Origin: JALUUH01 sp964636675
GTDB lineage: Bacteria; Pseudomonadota; Gammaproteobacteria; S012-40
Direction: 5' to 3'
Assembly: GCA_964636675.1 (NCBI GenBank)
Contig: CAZWUO010000065.1
Span: 1 to 17,117, forward strand
Length of the DNA stretch: 17,117 nt
Shown one piece after another: positions 7,758 through 13,656 of this stretch. The stretch's first letter is position 1, and each line of letters starts with the position of its first letter. A program made the position numbers and the translations under genes. The notes under the pieces were generated by a model. It searched no databases. It worked only from the letters and a program-made list of their open reading frames with translations, and was not told the origin of the DNA.

Positions 7758-8699
7758 ATAGTAGTGACAGGCGGTGCAGGTTTTATTGGAAGTAATATCG
7801 TTAAAACACTGAATAGGCAAGGCAAGACCAATATATTAGTGGTAGATGATCTTACAGATGGTACTAAATTTCGCAATATTGCAGATTGCGAAATCATGGA
7901 CTATATGGAAAAAGATCAATTTTTAAAAAATATTCAAAATAATACTTCGTTTGAAGAATCAATTGAGGTGATTTTCCACGAAGGGGCTTGCTCTGCGACT
8001 ACAGAATGGAATGGCCGTTACATGATGGAGGTTAATTACGAATATTCCAAGACTCTACTGCATTATTGCATTGAAAACAAAGTGCAGTTTATTTATGCGT
8101 CTTCTGCTTCAGTTTATGGCGAGGGCAAGGTTTTTAGTGAATCTCGCGAATTTGAAAAGCCGTTAAATGTTTATGGCTACTCTAAGTTTTTATTTGATCA
8201 ATATGTACGGCGTTTAATACCCAAAACTAAATCGCAAGTGGTAGGCCTGCGATATTTTAATGTATATGGCCCACGTGAACAGCATAAAAAAAGTATGGCA
8301 AGTGTGGCATTTCATTTAAATAATCAGATACAAGCCGATGAGCAGGTGAATTTATTTGAAGGCTGTGATGGACATGCCGATGGAGAGCAGCGACGCGATT
8401 TTGTTTATGTTGATGACGTCGTCGATGTTAATTTATGGTTGTTTTCTCAGCCCAATATATCGGGTGTATTTAATTTAGGAACAGGGCTTAGTCAAAGTTT
8501 TAATGATGTTGCTAATGCAGTGATTGCATGGCATCAAAAAGGCGAAATCAATTACATTCCTTTTCCAGAAAAGTTAATAGGCCGCTATCAAAGTTATACG
8601 CAAGCCGATATTTCTGCCTTGCGTCATGTTGGTTATGCCAAGACTTTTCATACCGTTGAGCAAGGCGTGAAATTATACTTGGACTGGTTGAACCAATAA
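7755..8699 (+). CDS. hldD: ADP-L-glycero-D-manno-heptose 6-epimerase HldD
   Basis: This cytoplasmic SDR enzyme inverts C6 of ADP-D-glycero-D-manno-heptose to give the L,D form used by inner-core heptosyltransferases. At 314 aa it is close to the E. coli length. The NADP-binding loop is TGGAGFIG at 5-12. Y140-G-Y-S-K144 is the catalytic YxxxK, at exactly the E. coli numbering, and K178 in REQHKKSMAS corresponds to the second catalytic base described for the E. coli enzyme. The long NVYGPRE and FVYVDDVV segments are also typical. Translation begins at GTG. It completes, with HldE at 1314, the nucleotide-heptose pathway apart from GmhA and GmhB. The minE gene converges on it 46 bp downstream. 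Confidence 0.97.
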   Translation: MIVVTGGAGFIGSNIVKTLNRQGKTNILVVDDLTDGTKFRNIADCEIMDYMEKDQFLKNIQNNTSFEESIEVIFHEGACSATTEWNGRYMMEVNYEYSKTLLHYCIENKVQFIYASSASVYGEGKVFSESREFEKPLNVYGYSKFLFDQYVRRLIPKTKSQVVGLRYFNVYGPREQHKKSMASVAFHLNNQIQADEQVNLFEGCDGHADGEQRRDFVYVDDVVDVNLWLFSQPNISGVFNLGTGLSQSFNDVANAVIAWHQKGEINYIPFPEKLIGRYQSYTQADISALRHVGYAKTFHTVEQGVKLYLDWLNQ

Positions 8700-8707
8700 T
8701 AAATCGA

Positions 8708-8738
8708 GTACACCGTTAACTTAGCTTTGATGGTGTGC
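8708..8738. terminator. Possible weak hairpin between convergent hldD and minE
   Basis: Bases 8708-8714 can pair with 8732-8738 over seven positions (one G-U) around a 17-base loop. A short TTTT follows at 8744-8747. It sits exactly between two convergent genes, where a terminator is expected. The loop is large and the T-run short, so this is a weak call. Confidence 0.3.
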
Positions 8739-8745
8739 TAGGCTT

Positions 8746-9024
8746 TTAGTTGATATTCAGTTTTTTTCTCTCATCAGGAAGTGCGATATTGAGTTCTAAA
8801 ATTTCGCAAGTTCCATCTTTTTCAAGGTTAACTTTGATATCTTCAAGGTTAACTTTTACGTACTTACTCACAACTTCTAATAATTCTCTTTTCAAAGCAG
8901 GTAGATAATCAGGCTCGTGGCTGCTGATATCTGCGTGTTCACGTGCAAGAATAATTTGCAGCCTTTCCTTGGCCATTGAAGCCGTTGGCTTTTTTCTGCG
9001 TCTTAAATAATCGAGCAATGACAT
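8746..9024 (-). CDS. minE: Cell division topological specificity factor MinE
   Basis: MinE displaces MinC from membrane-bound MinD and stimulates its ATPase, driving the pole-to-pole oscillation that restricts FtsZ rings to midcell. The 92-aa length fits the family. Residues 2-31 form the anti-MinCD region, with an LLDYLRRRKK membrane/MinD contact stretch and AKERLQIILA as the contact helix. The C-terminal half, with YLPALKRELLEV and CEILELNIALP, is the dimerisation domain. The ATG at 9024 lies 3 bp after the minD stop, so translation is probably coupled, with GGGG inside the end of minD as the likely ribosome contact. A 15-bp direct repeat in the coding sequence (8821-8835 and 8842-8856) encodes two VNLE turns without altering overall length. 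Confidence 0.97.
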   Translation of the reverse strand: MSLLDYLRRRKKPTASMAKERLQIILAREHADISSHEPDYLPALKRELLEVVSKYVKVNLEDIKVNLEKDGTCEILELNIALPDERKKLNIN

Positions 9025-9027
9025 TTG

Positions 9028-9837
9028 TTAAGCCCCAAAAATTCGTTTTAGTAAACCTGGTTTTTCTACATTAAGAAATCTCATAGGGGTCTCTTCCCCC
9101 AAGAAGCGACTCACTACATCTTTGTAGGCTTTGCCACTGATACTTTCTTCATCATGAATCGTTGGAATTCCAGAATTAGAAGCGCTTAAAACAGATTCAG
9201 ATTCTGGAATAACCCCGAGCAGTGGGATACTTAAAAGATCTTTAATATCATCAATCGACAGCATTTCTCCCAATTCTACGCGTTTAGGCATGTATCGAGT
9301 GATTAGCAAATGTTCTTTTATCGGTTCAGATCCCTCAATGGCTCGCTTTGACTTAGCAGCTAATATGCCGAGTATTCGATCAGAGTCCCGCACGGATGAT
9401 ACTTCGGGGTTGGTGACGACCAGGGCTTCGTCCGCAAAATAAAGCGCCATTAGTGCCCCTTTTTCAATGCCGGCCGGAGAGTCGCATATAATATAGTCAA
9501 AATCTTCTTTTAGCTCATTCAAAATGCGTTCAACGCCCTCTTGGGAGAGCGCATCTTTGTCACGCGTTTGCGAGGCGGGTAAGATGAATAAATCACCGCA
9601 ACGTTTGTCTTTGATCAGGGCCTGTTTCAGTGACGCCTCATTATTTAAGACATTAACAAAGTCATATACGACCCGGCGTTCGCAGCCCATAATCAAATCA
9701 AGGTTTCGCAGACCGACATCAAAATCGATCACCACTGTTTTTTTTCCGCGTAATGCGAGGCCGGCTGCAAAACTGGCACTACTTGTTGTTTTGCCAACGC
9801 CGCCTTTACCAGAGGTAACCACAATTACCTTAGCCAA
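9028..9837 (-). CDS. minD: Septum site-determining ATPase MinD
   Basis: MinD is a ParA/MinD-type ATPase that binds the inner membrane in its ATP form and recruits MinC. The 269-aa protein has the deviant Walker A motif GKGGVGKTT at 10-18, with the signature K11 and catalytic K16 at E. coli numbering. FDVGLRNLDLIMGCERR, ICDSPAGIEKGA (Walker B region) and TNPEVSSVRDSDRI follow. The C-terminal GLLKRIFGA is the amphipathic membrane-targeting helix. Translation starts at TTG (9837), which puts the family-typical AKVIVVTSGKGG immediately after the initiator. It lies between minC (20 bp) and minE (3 bp) in a standard minCDE operon. Confidence 0.98.
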   Translation of the reverse strand: MAKVIVVTSGKGGVGKTTSSASFAAGLALRGKKTVVIDFDVGLRNLDLIMGCERRVVYDFVNVLNNEASLKQALIKDKRCGDLFILPASQTRDKDALSQEGVERILNELKEDFDYIICDSPAGIEKGALMALYFADEALVVTNPEVSSVRDSDRILGILAAKSKRAIEGSEPIKEHLLITRYMPKRVELGEMLSIDDIKDLLSIPLLGVIPESESVLSASNSGIPTIHDEESISGKAYKDVVSRFLGEETPMRFLNVEKPGLLKRIFGA

Positions 9838-9851
9838 GATTATCTCCTTTT
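9838..9851 (-). promoter_or_regulatory. Ribosome binding site deciding the TTG start of minD
   Basis: Read on the minus strand, AAAAGGAG (9851 down to 9844) is followed after six bases by TTG at 9837-9835. No ATG exists at the family-conserved start position, so TTG is the initiator. Confidence 0.88.
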
Positions 9852-9857
9852 AACTGC

Positions 9858-10619
9858 TTATTTAAGCGGGGAGATCATGAGTCGTTCTCCCTCCAAAAAA
9901 ATTTGTACTGCTTTTGACCGTATATTAGCAGGAACCTTTTCTTCAAACACTCTGAAGTTACCTGCGACTGAGATTAATTCGGCTTCCATGCTCTGACAAA
10001 AAATTCTGGCGTTTTCATCGCCGCGTACACCCGCTAATGCGCGTCCGCGCATAGGCGCATAAACGTGAATATTGCCATCGGCAATAATTTCAGCACCTGG
10101 GTTCACGGAGGCTAAAACGATGAGATCGGTTCCCTTGGCATAAATTTGCTGTCCGGATCGTACCGGCGTGGTTACTACGCGTGTAGCAGAAGCTTTGGTG
10201 TGGGTTTCTGGCCTAGAGTCGTCAGTTTGTTGTTGTACGTTTGGCTCGGTCTTTTGCGCGCGAGCATCCGGCATAATGCTGTCTTTTAAAATAGCCAAAC
10301 CAGCGCTAACCGCGAGCACATTTTGCTGACTTGAGCCGTTACGTACACCGACTGGAATTAATGCATTTTTGCTCATTAGCTGCATGAGCGCTGCAAAATT
10401 CAACGCGTTTTCTGAGGTTGATATTTTTTCAAGATCAATAACGACTGGTGCATTTTCAAAAAATTTCAGCGCATTCTTGAGACGTTCTTGTAATTCATTC
10501 TTGATCGCGTCAATCGAGGTAGAGCGAATCTGCAATATGGGTAGGGTAAACACCGAGCCTTTTAAATCAACAGCAGTAGATTGCTGGCTTGTGGGTGAAT
10601 CGACAACTTCAGATTGCAA
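9858..10619 (-). CDS. minC: Septum site-determining protein MinC
   Basis: MinC is the FtsZ-polymerisation inhibitor carried to the membrane by MinD. At 253 aa it is somewhat longer than the E. coli protein, owing mainly to a Ser/Thr/Gln-rich linker around residues 115-150. The N-terminal domain (LPILQIRSTS and NAPVVIDLEKI) inhibits FtsZ assembly. The C-terminal beta-helix contains the RSGQQIYA motif, implicated in MinD and FtsZ contacts, and the conserved HVYAPMRGRALAGVRGDENARI segment. The start is TTG at 10619, backed by a strong ribosome binding site. It is first in the minCDE operon, 69 bp after the stop of a GT9 gene on the same strand, and a promoter-like sequence lies in that gap. Confidence 0.96.
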   Translation of the reverse strand: MQSEVVDSPTSQQSTAVDLKGSVFTLPILQIRSTSIDAIKNELQERLKNALKFFENAPVVIDLEKISTSENALNFAALMQLMSKNALIPVGVRNGSSQQNVLAVSAGLAILKDSIMPDARAQKTEPNVQQQTDDSRPETHTKASATRVVTTPVRSGQQIYAKGTDLIVLASVNPGAEIIADGNIHVYAPMRGRALAGVRGDENARIFCQSMEAELISVAGNFRVFEEKVPANIRSKAVQIFLEGERLMISPLK

Positions 10620-10634
10620 ATGTAGACTCCTCTT
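10620..10634 (-). promoter_or_regulatory. Ribosome binding site deciding the TTG start of minC
   Basis: On the minus strand AAGAGGAG (10634 down to 10627) stands seven bases before TTG at 10619-10617. It is one of the best ribosome binding sites in the window and supports TTG over any downstream start. Confidence 0.85.
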
Positions 10635-10662
10635 GAAATATCCCGGCGAATGAGCGGAAGCA

Positions 10663-10691
10663 ATTGTAGCGCATGGACGATGTTATGCCTA
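10663..10691 (-). promoter_or_regulatory. Candidate sigma70 promoter for minCDE
   Basis: Minus strand: TAGGCA (-35, 4 of 6 consensus matches) at 10691-10686, a 17-bp spacer, and TACAAT (-10, 5 of 6) at 10668-10663. The -35 box overlaps the stop codon of the upstream GT9 gene. Predicted transcription would start about 37 nt before the minC TTG. This is a reading by eye only. Confidence 0.4.
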
Positions 10692-11801
10692 TCTTTCAAT
10701 CGTTATTGGTGTCGTATCGACTATTATCCTAGAATGCATTTTGACTAATTGCTCGGTAACTTCCTCCACAGTGATAAGATCCATAACATCTTTATTATGG
10801 ACACGTATCCCCCAAGGCAGTTGCGCAACTTTTTTTTGATACTCATTTTCTACTGCTTCTGGGTATTTGTTGATCGCCCAGTCACGCCATAAATAAGGTC
10901 CGGTTTGCCATGGGTTTGTTGCGGCGTGAAGGGCAAGCACGGGTAAGTTTAATGCGGTAGCAATATGCGCTGGCCCGGAATCAGAAGTGATTAAGAGAGA
11001 GGCTTCATGCAGCAGTGCGGTTAATTCCTTGAGCGACGTTTTGCCAATGAGATTTAGCGGTTTATGATGCATGGCGTTAACGATTTCTTTGCCTGCCTGG
11101 ATTTCAAATGTTGTAGGTCCGCCGGATAAAACTACGGTGTAACCTAGTTTGTTGATGGCATAGTCTGCGACTTGTGCATAGTTCAAGGTGTTCCAGCTTC
11201 TATACACCCGTTTGGAAGGGCTGGAACAAGGACTTATGATTAATAATGGTTTAGTCTTATTGATTTTTAGTCTGATGTTTTCAAGGGCTTTTTGTTGTAT
11301 CGGGATGGCCCAAGTAAGTTGCGCGTTTTCTTCCTTCTTGATACCGAGTCGTTTTGCAAAATCATAGAGATCATCAATTTGATGTTGGCGATGAGAGGAT
11401 GGGATGATTTTGCGATTAATAACAAAGCGATGCAGTTCTTTTGCTTTGCTTTTATCATACCCAAGCTTGATTACTGCAGGAATAAATAAGCTTGCTATAT
11501 TCGAGCGCAATGAAGTTTGCATATGTAATAATAGGTCAAATTTTGTTTGTTTTAAGTCCTTTTTTAGCTGTTTAAATGCTTTTAAGCCGTCTTTTTTATT
11601 AAAAATGACAAAATTAATCGTATCGATGTCACTGAGTAGCTCATATTCGGTTTGTCCAATAACCCATGTTATAGCAGTATTGGGCCACTGTTTTTGAATG
11701 CTACGCACCACGGGTAAGGCATGGCAAACATCTCCGATCGCAGAGAGTCGCAGGATGCAAATATTTTTTGGTGGTGTTTTAAACTCGCGCACAGATGCCA
11801 T
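10689..11801 (-). CDS. Glycosyltransferase family 9 (ADP-heptose:LPS heptosyltransferase-like)
   Basis: The 370-aa protein is the third GT9 enzyme of the window. It carries ICILRLSAIGDVCHALPV near residues 14-31 (the family's RxSxIGD motif, where the Asp is thought to be catalytic), LLIISPCSSPSKR at the start of the second Rossmann domain, and ITSDSGPAHIATALNLPV in the donor site. AATNPWQTGPYL and WRDW follow. Family members add heptose to LPS core at the cytoplasmic face of the inner membrane. The ATG at 11801 has no Shine-Dalgarno; a GTG at residue 4 is another option. It lies directly upstream of minC in the same direction and is divergent from phosphoribulokinase. It differs clearly from the other two GT9 proteins, so it is not a recent duplicate. 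Confidence 0.87.
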   Translation of the reverse strand: MASVREFKTPPKNICILRLSAIGDVCHALPVVRSIQKQWPNTAITWVIGQTEYELLSDIDTINFVIFNKKDGLKAFKQLKKDLKQTKFDLLLHMQTSLRSNIASLFIPAVIKLGYDKSKAKELHRFVINRKIIPSSHRQHQIDDLYDFAKRLGIKKEENAQLTWAIPIQQKALENIRLKINKTKPLLIISPCSSPSKRVYRSWNTLNYAQVADYAINKLGYTVVLSGGPTTFEIQAGKEIVNAMHHKPLNLIGKTSLKELTALLHEASLLITSDSGPAHIATALNLPVLALHAATNPWQTGPYLWRDWAINKYPEAVENEYQKKVAQLPWGIRVHNKDVMDLITVEEVTEQLVKMHSRIIVDTTPITIER

Positions 11802-11824
11802 ATTATATAGCGATGGCTTGGTGG

Positions 11825-11853
11825 ATTATAGAGGTAGGATCCTCAATGCTGAA
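11825..11853 (-). promoter_or_regulatory. Candidate promoter for the GT9 gene at 10689-11801
   Basis: Minus strand: TTCAGC (weak -35) at 11853-11848, a 17-bp spacer, and a perfect TATAAT at 11830-11825. The start point would lie about 17 nt before the ATG. A second TATAAT at 11807-11802 abuts the ATG itself and would give a nearly leaderless transcript from a GTG at codon 4. Confidence 0.4.
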
Positions 11854-11894
11854 TAATTACCCCAGGGCGTTACGTTAATGGAAATTGTGCAAAA

Positions 11895-11924
11895 TCGACA
11901 GTTCGGTGGTTTTTTAGTTATAAT
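11895..11924 (+). promoter_or_regulatory. Sigma70-like promoter of prk
   Basis: TCGACA (5 of 6 matches to TTGACA) at 11895-11900, an 18-bp spacer, and a perfect TATAAT at 11919-11924. Transcription would start near 11931, leaving a leader of about 209 nt before the prk ATG. This is the best promoter match I found in the window. Confidence 0.65.
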
Positions 11925-12139
11925 CGCGCTCCTTTTACCATTTTGAATCATCGATTAGTGATGATTTTCTGCAATGTATGTTTGCAAATAAAACAAAAAA
12001 TCGATGGTAAAGCTATAAAAAACAATTGCATAGAGTTTGACGCGCCATATTAAAAAATCAACGCTGTGAGCAATAATGCGTGGTTTAGCGCAAACGCTGG
12101 CCAAAATATTTTTAAAAAACGATATATTAGGAGAAACCT

Positions 12140-13021
12140 ATGTCTGAAAAATATCCCGTTATTGCAGTGACCGGCTCGTCGGGTGCTGGAACCACAACGG
12201 TAAAAAATGCATTTGAGCATATCTTTCGCCGTGAGGGTATTAATCCCGCCATTGTAGAAGGCGATAGTTTTCACCGATATAACCGCGCTGAAATGAAAGA
12301 AGCGATTGCTTTAGCTCAGGAAAAAGGTGAGGTTCTGAGCCATTTTGGCCCCAAGGGTAATGTTTTCGATAAAATAGAAGAATTATTTAAGACTTATAGC
12401 GACACGGGTTCAGGTCAGACTCGAAAATACCTGCATAGTCCTGAGGAGGCATTGCCTTATAGTGACTTAAACTTAAAGCCCGGCGAATTTACGCCATGGG
12501 AAGATATTCCGGATGCGACAGATTTATTATTTTATGAAGGTTTGCACGGTGGAGTCGTCTCGGAAGGTGTTGATGTTGCAAAACATGTTGATCTTTTAGT
12601 CGGGGTTGTGCCGCTGGTCAATCTTGAGTGGATACAAAAAATTCACCGAGATGCGGCGCAGCGTGGATATTCAGCAGAAGCGATCGTAGATACGATTCTG
12701 CGTCGCATGCCGGACTACGTGAATTATGTGACACCGCAATTTTCGCGTACCCATATTAATTTTCAACGAGTACCAACCGTCGATACGTCGAATCCGTTCA
12801 TTTCGCGCGATATACCGACACCCGATGAAAGTTTCATCGTGATTCGGTTCCGTGATCCCTCAACGTTTGATTTTCCATTTATGTTGAATATGATTGACGG
12901 GTCATTTATGTCTCGGCCAAATACGATCGTAGTGCCGGGTGGTAAGATGGGATTTGCGATGGAGTTGATTTTAACACCGGTGATTCATCAGATGATTGAG
13001 GCGAAGCGCAAACATAAATAG
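12140..13021 (+). CDS. prk: Phosphoribulokinase (class I, proteobacterial type)
   Basis: The enzyme phosphorylates ribulose 5-phosphate to ribulose 1,5-bisphosphate, the RuBisCO substrate, in the cytoplasm. The 293-aa length matches bacterial class I enzymes. The P-loop is GSSGAGTT at 12-19. D42, H45 and R49 in EGDSFHRYNR correspond to the catalytic base and substrate-binding residues of the Rhodobacter enzyme, and E133 in FYEGLHGG is the Walker B acid. K167, R170, D171 and R175 line the ribulose phosphate site. RVPTVDTSNPF and VPGGKMG are also typical. AGGAG at 12129-12133 precedes the ATG by six bases. The wording of several segments resembles autotrophic gammaproteobacterial enzymes more than E. 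coli PrkB, but both belong to the same family. No RuBisCO or other cbb gene is in the window, and the gene stands alone between its own promoter and terminator. Confidence 0.95.
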   Translation: MSEKYPVIAVTGSSGAGTTTVKNAFEHIFRREGINPAIVEGDSFHRYNRAEMKEAIALAQEKGEVLSHFGPKGNVFDKIEELFKTYSDTGSGQTRKYLHSPEEALPYSDLNLKPGEFTPWEDIPDATDLLFYEGLHGGVVSEGVDVAKHVDLLVGVVPLVNLEWIQKIHRDAAQRGYSAEAIVDTILRRMPDYVNYVTPQFSRTHINFQRVPTVDTSNPFISRDIPTPDESFIVIRFRDPSTFDFPFMLNMIDGSFMSRPNTIVVPGGKMGFAMELILTPVIHQMIEAKRKHK

Positions 13022-13041
13022 CTTGTGTTTAATCCTGGATA

Positions 13042-13069
13042 AAAAAAGCCCGTCTTGACGGGCTTTTTT
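13042..13069 (+). terminator. Intrinsic terminator of prk
   Basis: A GC-rich stem GCCCGT/ACGGGC (13048-13053 with 13058-13063), capped by a four-base loop, is flanked by A6 (13042-13047) and T6 (13064-13069). It begins 20 bp after the prk stop. The flanking A and T runs make it usable in both directions, so it may also end the minus-strand transcript of the membrane-protein gene at 13157. Confidence 0.92.
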
Positions 13070-13156
13070 AGTTATATATATTTTTCCATGTTTGCGATAT
13101 CCAATTTCACTACTTTTGGTGTTGGGTAAAAAAACAGCCTACGGTAGCGATGAAAC

Positions 13157-13549
13157 TCAGACGTCCTCAGGCTCATATAAAATGGCGCCAGTCATTATCA
13201 TTAGTGCGCGTGCTAATATAATTCCTTTCGCAAAGTTAACGTGTTCAGCACGCGTGGATTCGTCGCCTCTTCTTAGTTTTAAGCCTTCTTTGATTTGCAA
13301 TGTATATAGCGCATAGACCGTGAGAACGATACCGACGTGCATCCAGATCAAGAACGAAAAAATTTCCCCGCCTTCAATGAGTCTCTCATACCAATCTCTA
13401 TTAAGATAAAGGTAAAATGGCATACTAAGATCGAATAACACGATCAATCCCATAGAACCTGCGTGAAAATTCCGATGTCGGCGATAATGAATAGCGACTA
13501 ACATTAATATAAAACTGAAGATTCCTGCTATTGTAGTTTCTGGAAGCAT
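13157..13549 (-). CDS. Small four-helix membrane protein, possibly DUF420-like
   Basis: The 130-aa protein has four hydrophobic stretches at about residues 6-20, 31-49, 62-84 and 109-125, so it is an integral inner-membrane protein. Histidines recur near helix ends or inside helices (H21, H25, H29, H71 and H103). Their spacing, with an Arg/His-rich loop after helix 1, a mid-helix MH in helix 3 and a final helix reading ALMIMTGAILY, recalls DUF420/CtaM-like and related b-type four-helix proteins. This resemblance is a weak inference. The ATG at 13549 has AAAGG upstream at a good distance. It ends toward the prk terminator and is divergent from the deacetylase gene. Function is unknown; heme binding or a role in respiratory-chain assembly would be guesses. 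Confidence 0.75.
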   Translation of the reverse strand: MLPETTIAGIFSFILMLVAIHYRRHRNFHAGSMGLIVLFDLSMPFYLYLNRDWYERLIEGGEIFSFLIWMHVGIVLTVYALYTLQIKEGLKLRRGDESTRAEHVNFAKGIILARALMIMTGAILYEPEDV

Positions 13550-13584
13550 TAAAATAACCTTTGATATTGTTGTATCTTTAAGGG

Positions 13585-13645
13585 AAAGAGATGCGCTTTA
13601 GAATGATCAGCAAATATTGTTAAATCTTATGATCTCTTTAAGCGC
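13585..13645 (+). promoter_or_regulatory. Two interleaved inverted repeats before the deacetylase gene
   Basis: AAAGAGAT (13585-13592) is complementary to ATCTCTTT (13632-13639). The directly adjacent GCGCTT (13593-13598) is complementary to the directly adjacent AAGCGC (13640-13645). The order is A-B-A'-B', so the RNA could form a pseudoknot or two exclusive stems. The second partner ends 11 nt before the ATG at 13657, next to the GGG that may serve as ribosome contact. A functional role is inferred. Confidence 0.4.
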
Positions 13646-13656
13646 TGGGTAATAAT

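Larger units (their letters stand above)
11802..12139. other. Divergent regulatory region between GT9 gene and prk
   Basis: This 338-bp stretch holds promoters for both flanking genes and the long prk leader, and no gene that I can support. Several short inverted repeats occur: 11946-11952 with 11960-11966, 11934-11941 with 12004-12011, and 11949-11956 with 11999-12006. All lie in the transcribed leader, and they overlap, so they cannot all form together. Confidence 0.6.

Noticed and set aside
9524..9853. Open frame of about 110 codons on the plus strand across minD
   Set aside because: It is antisense to a fully supported minD and shows no family signal.
12050..12274. Minus-strand frame of 74 codons overlapping the prk start
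   Set aside because: It overlaps the prk P-loop region and ribosome binding site and shows no motif; a shadow of the coding strand.
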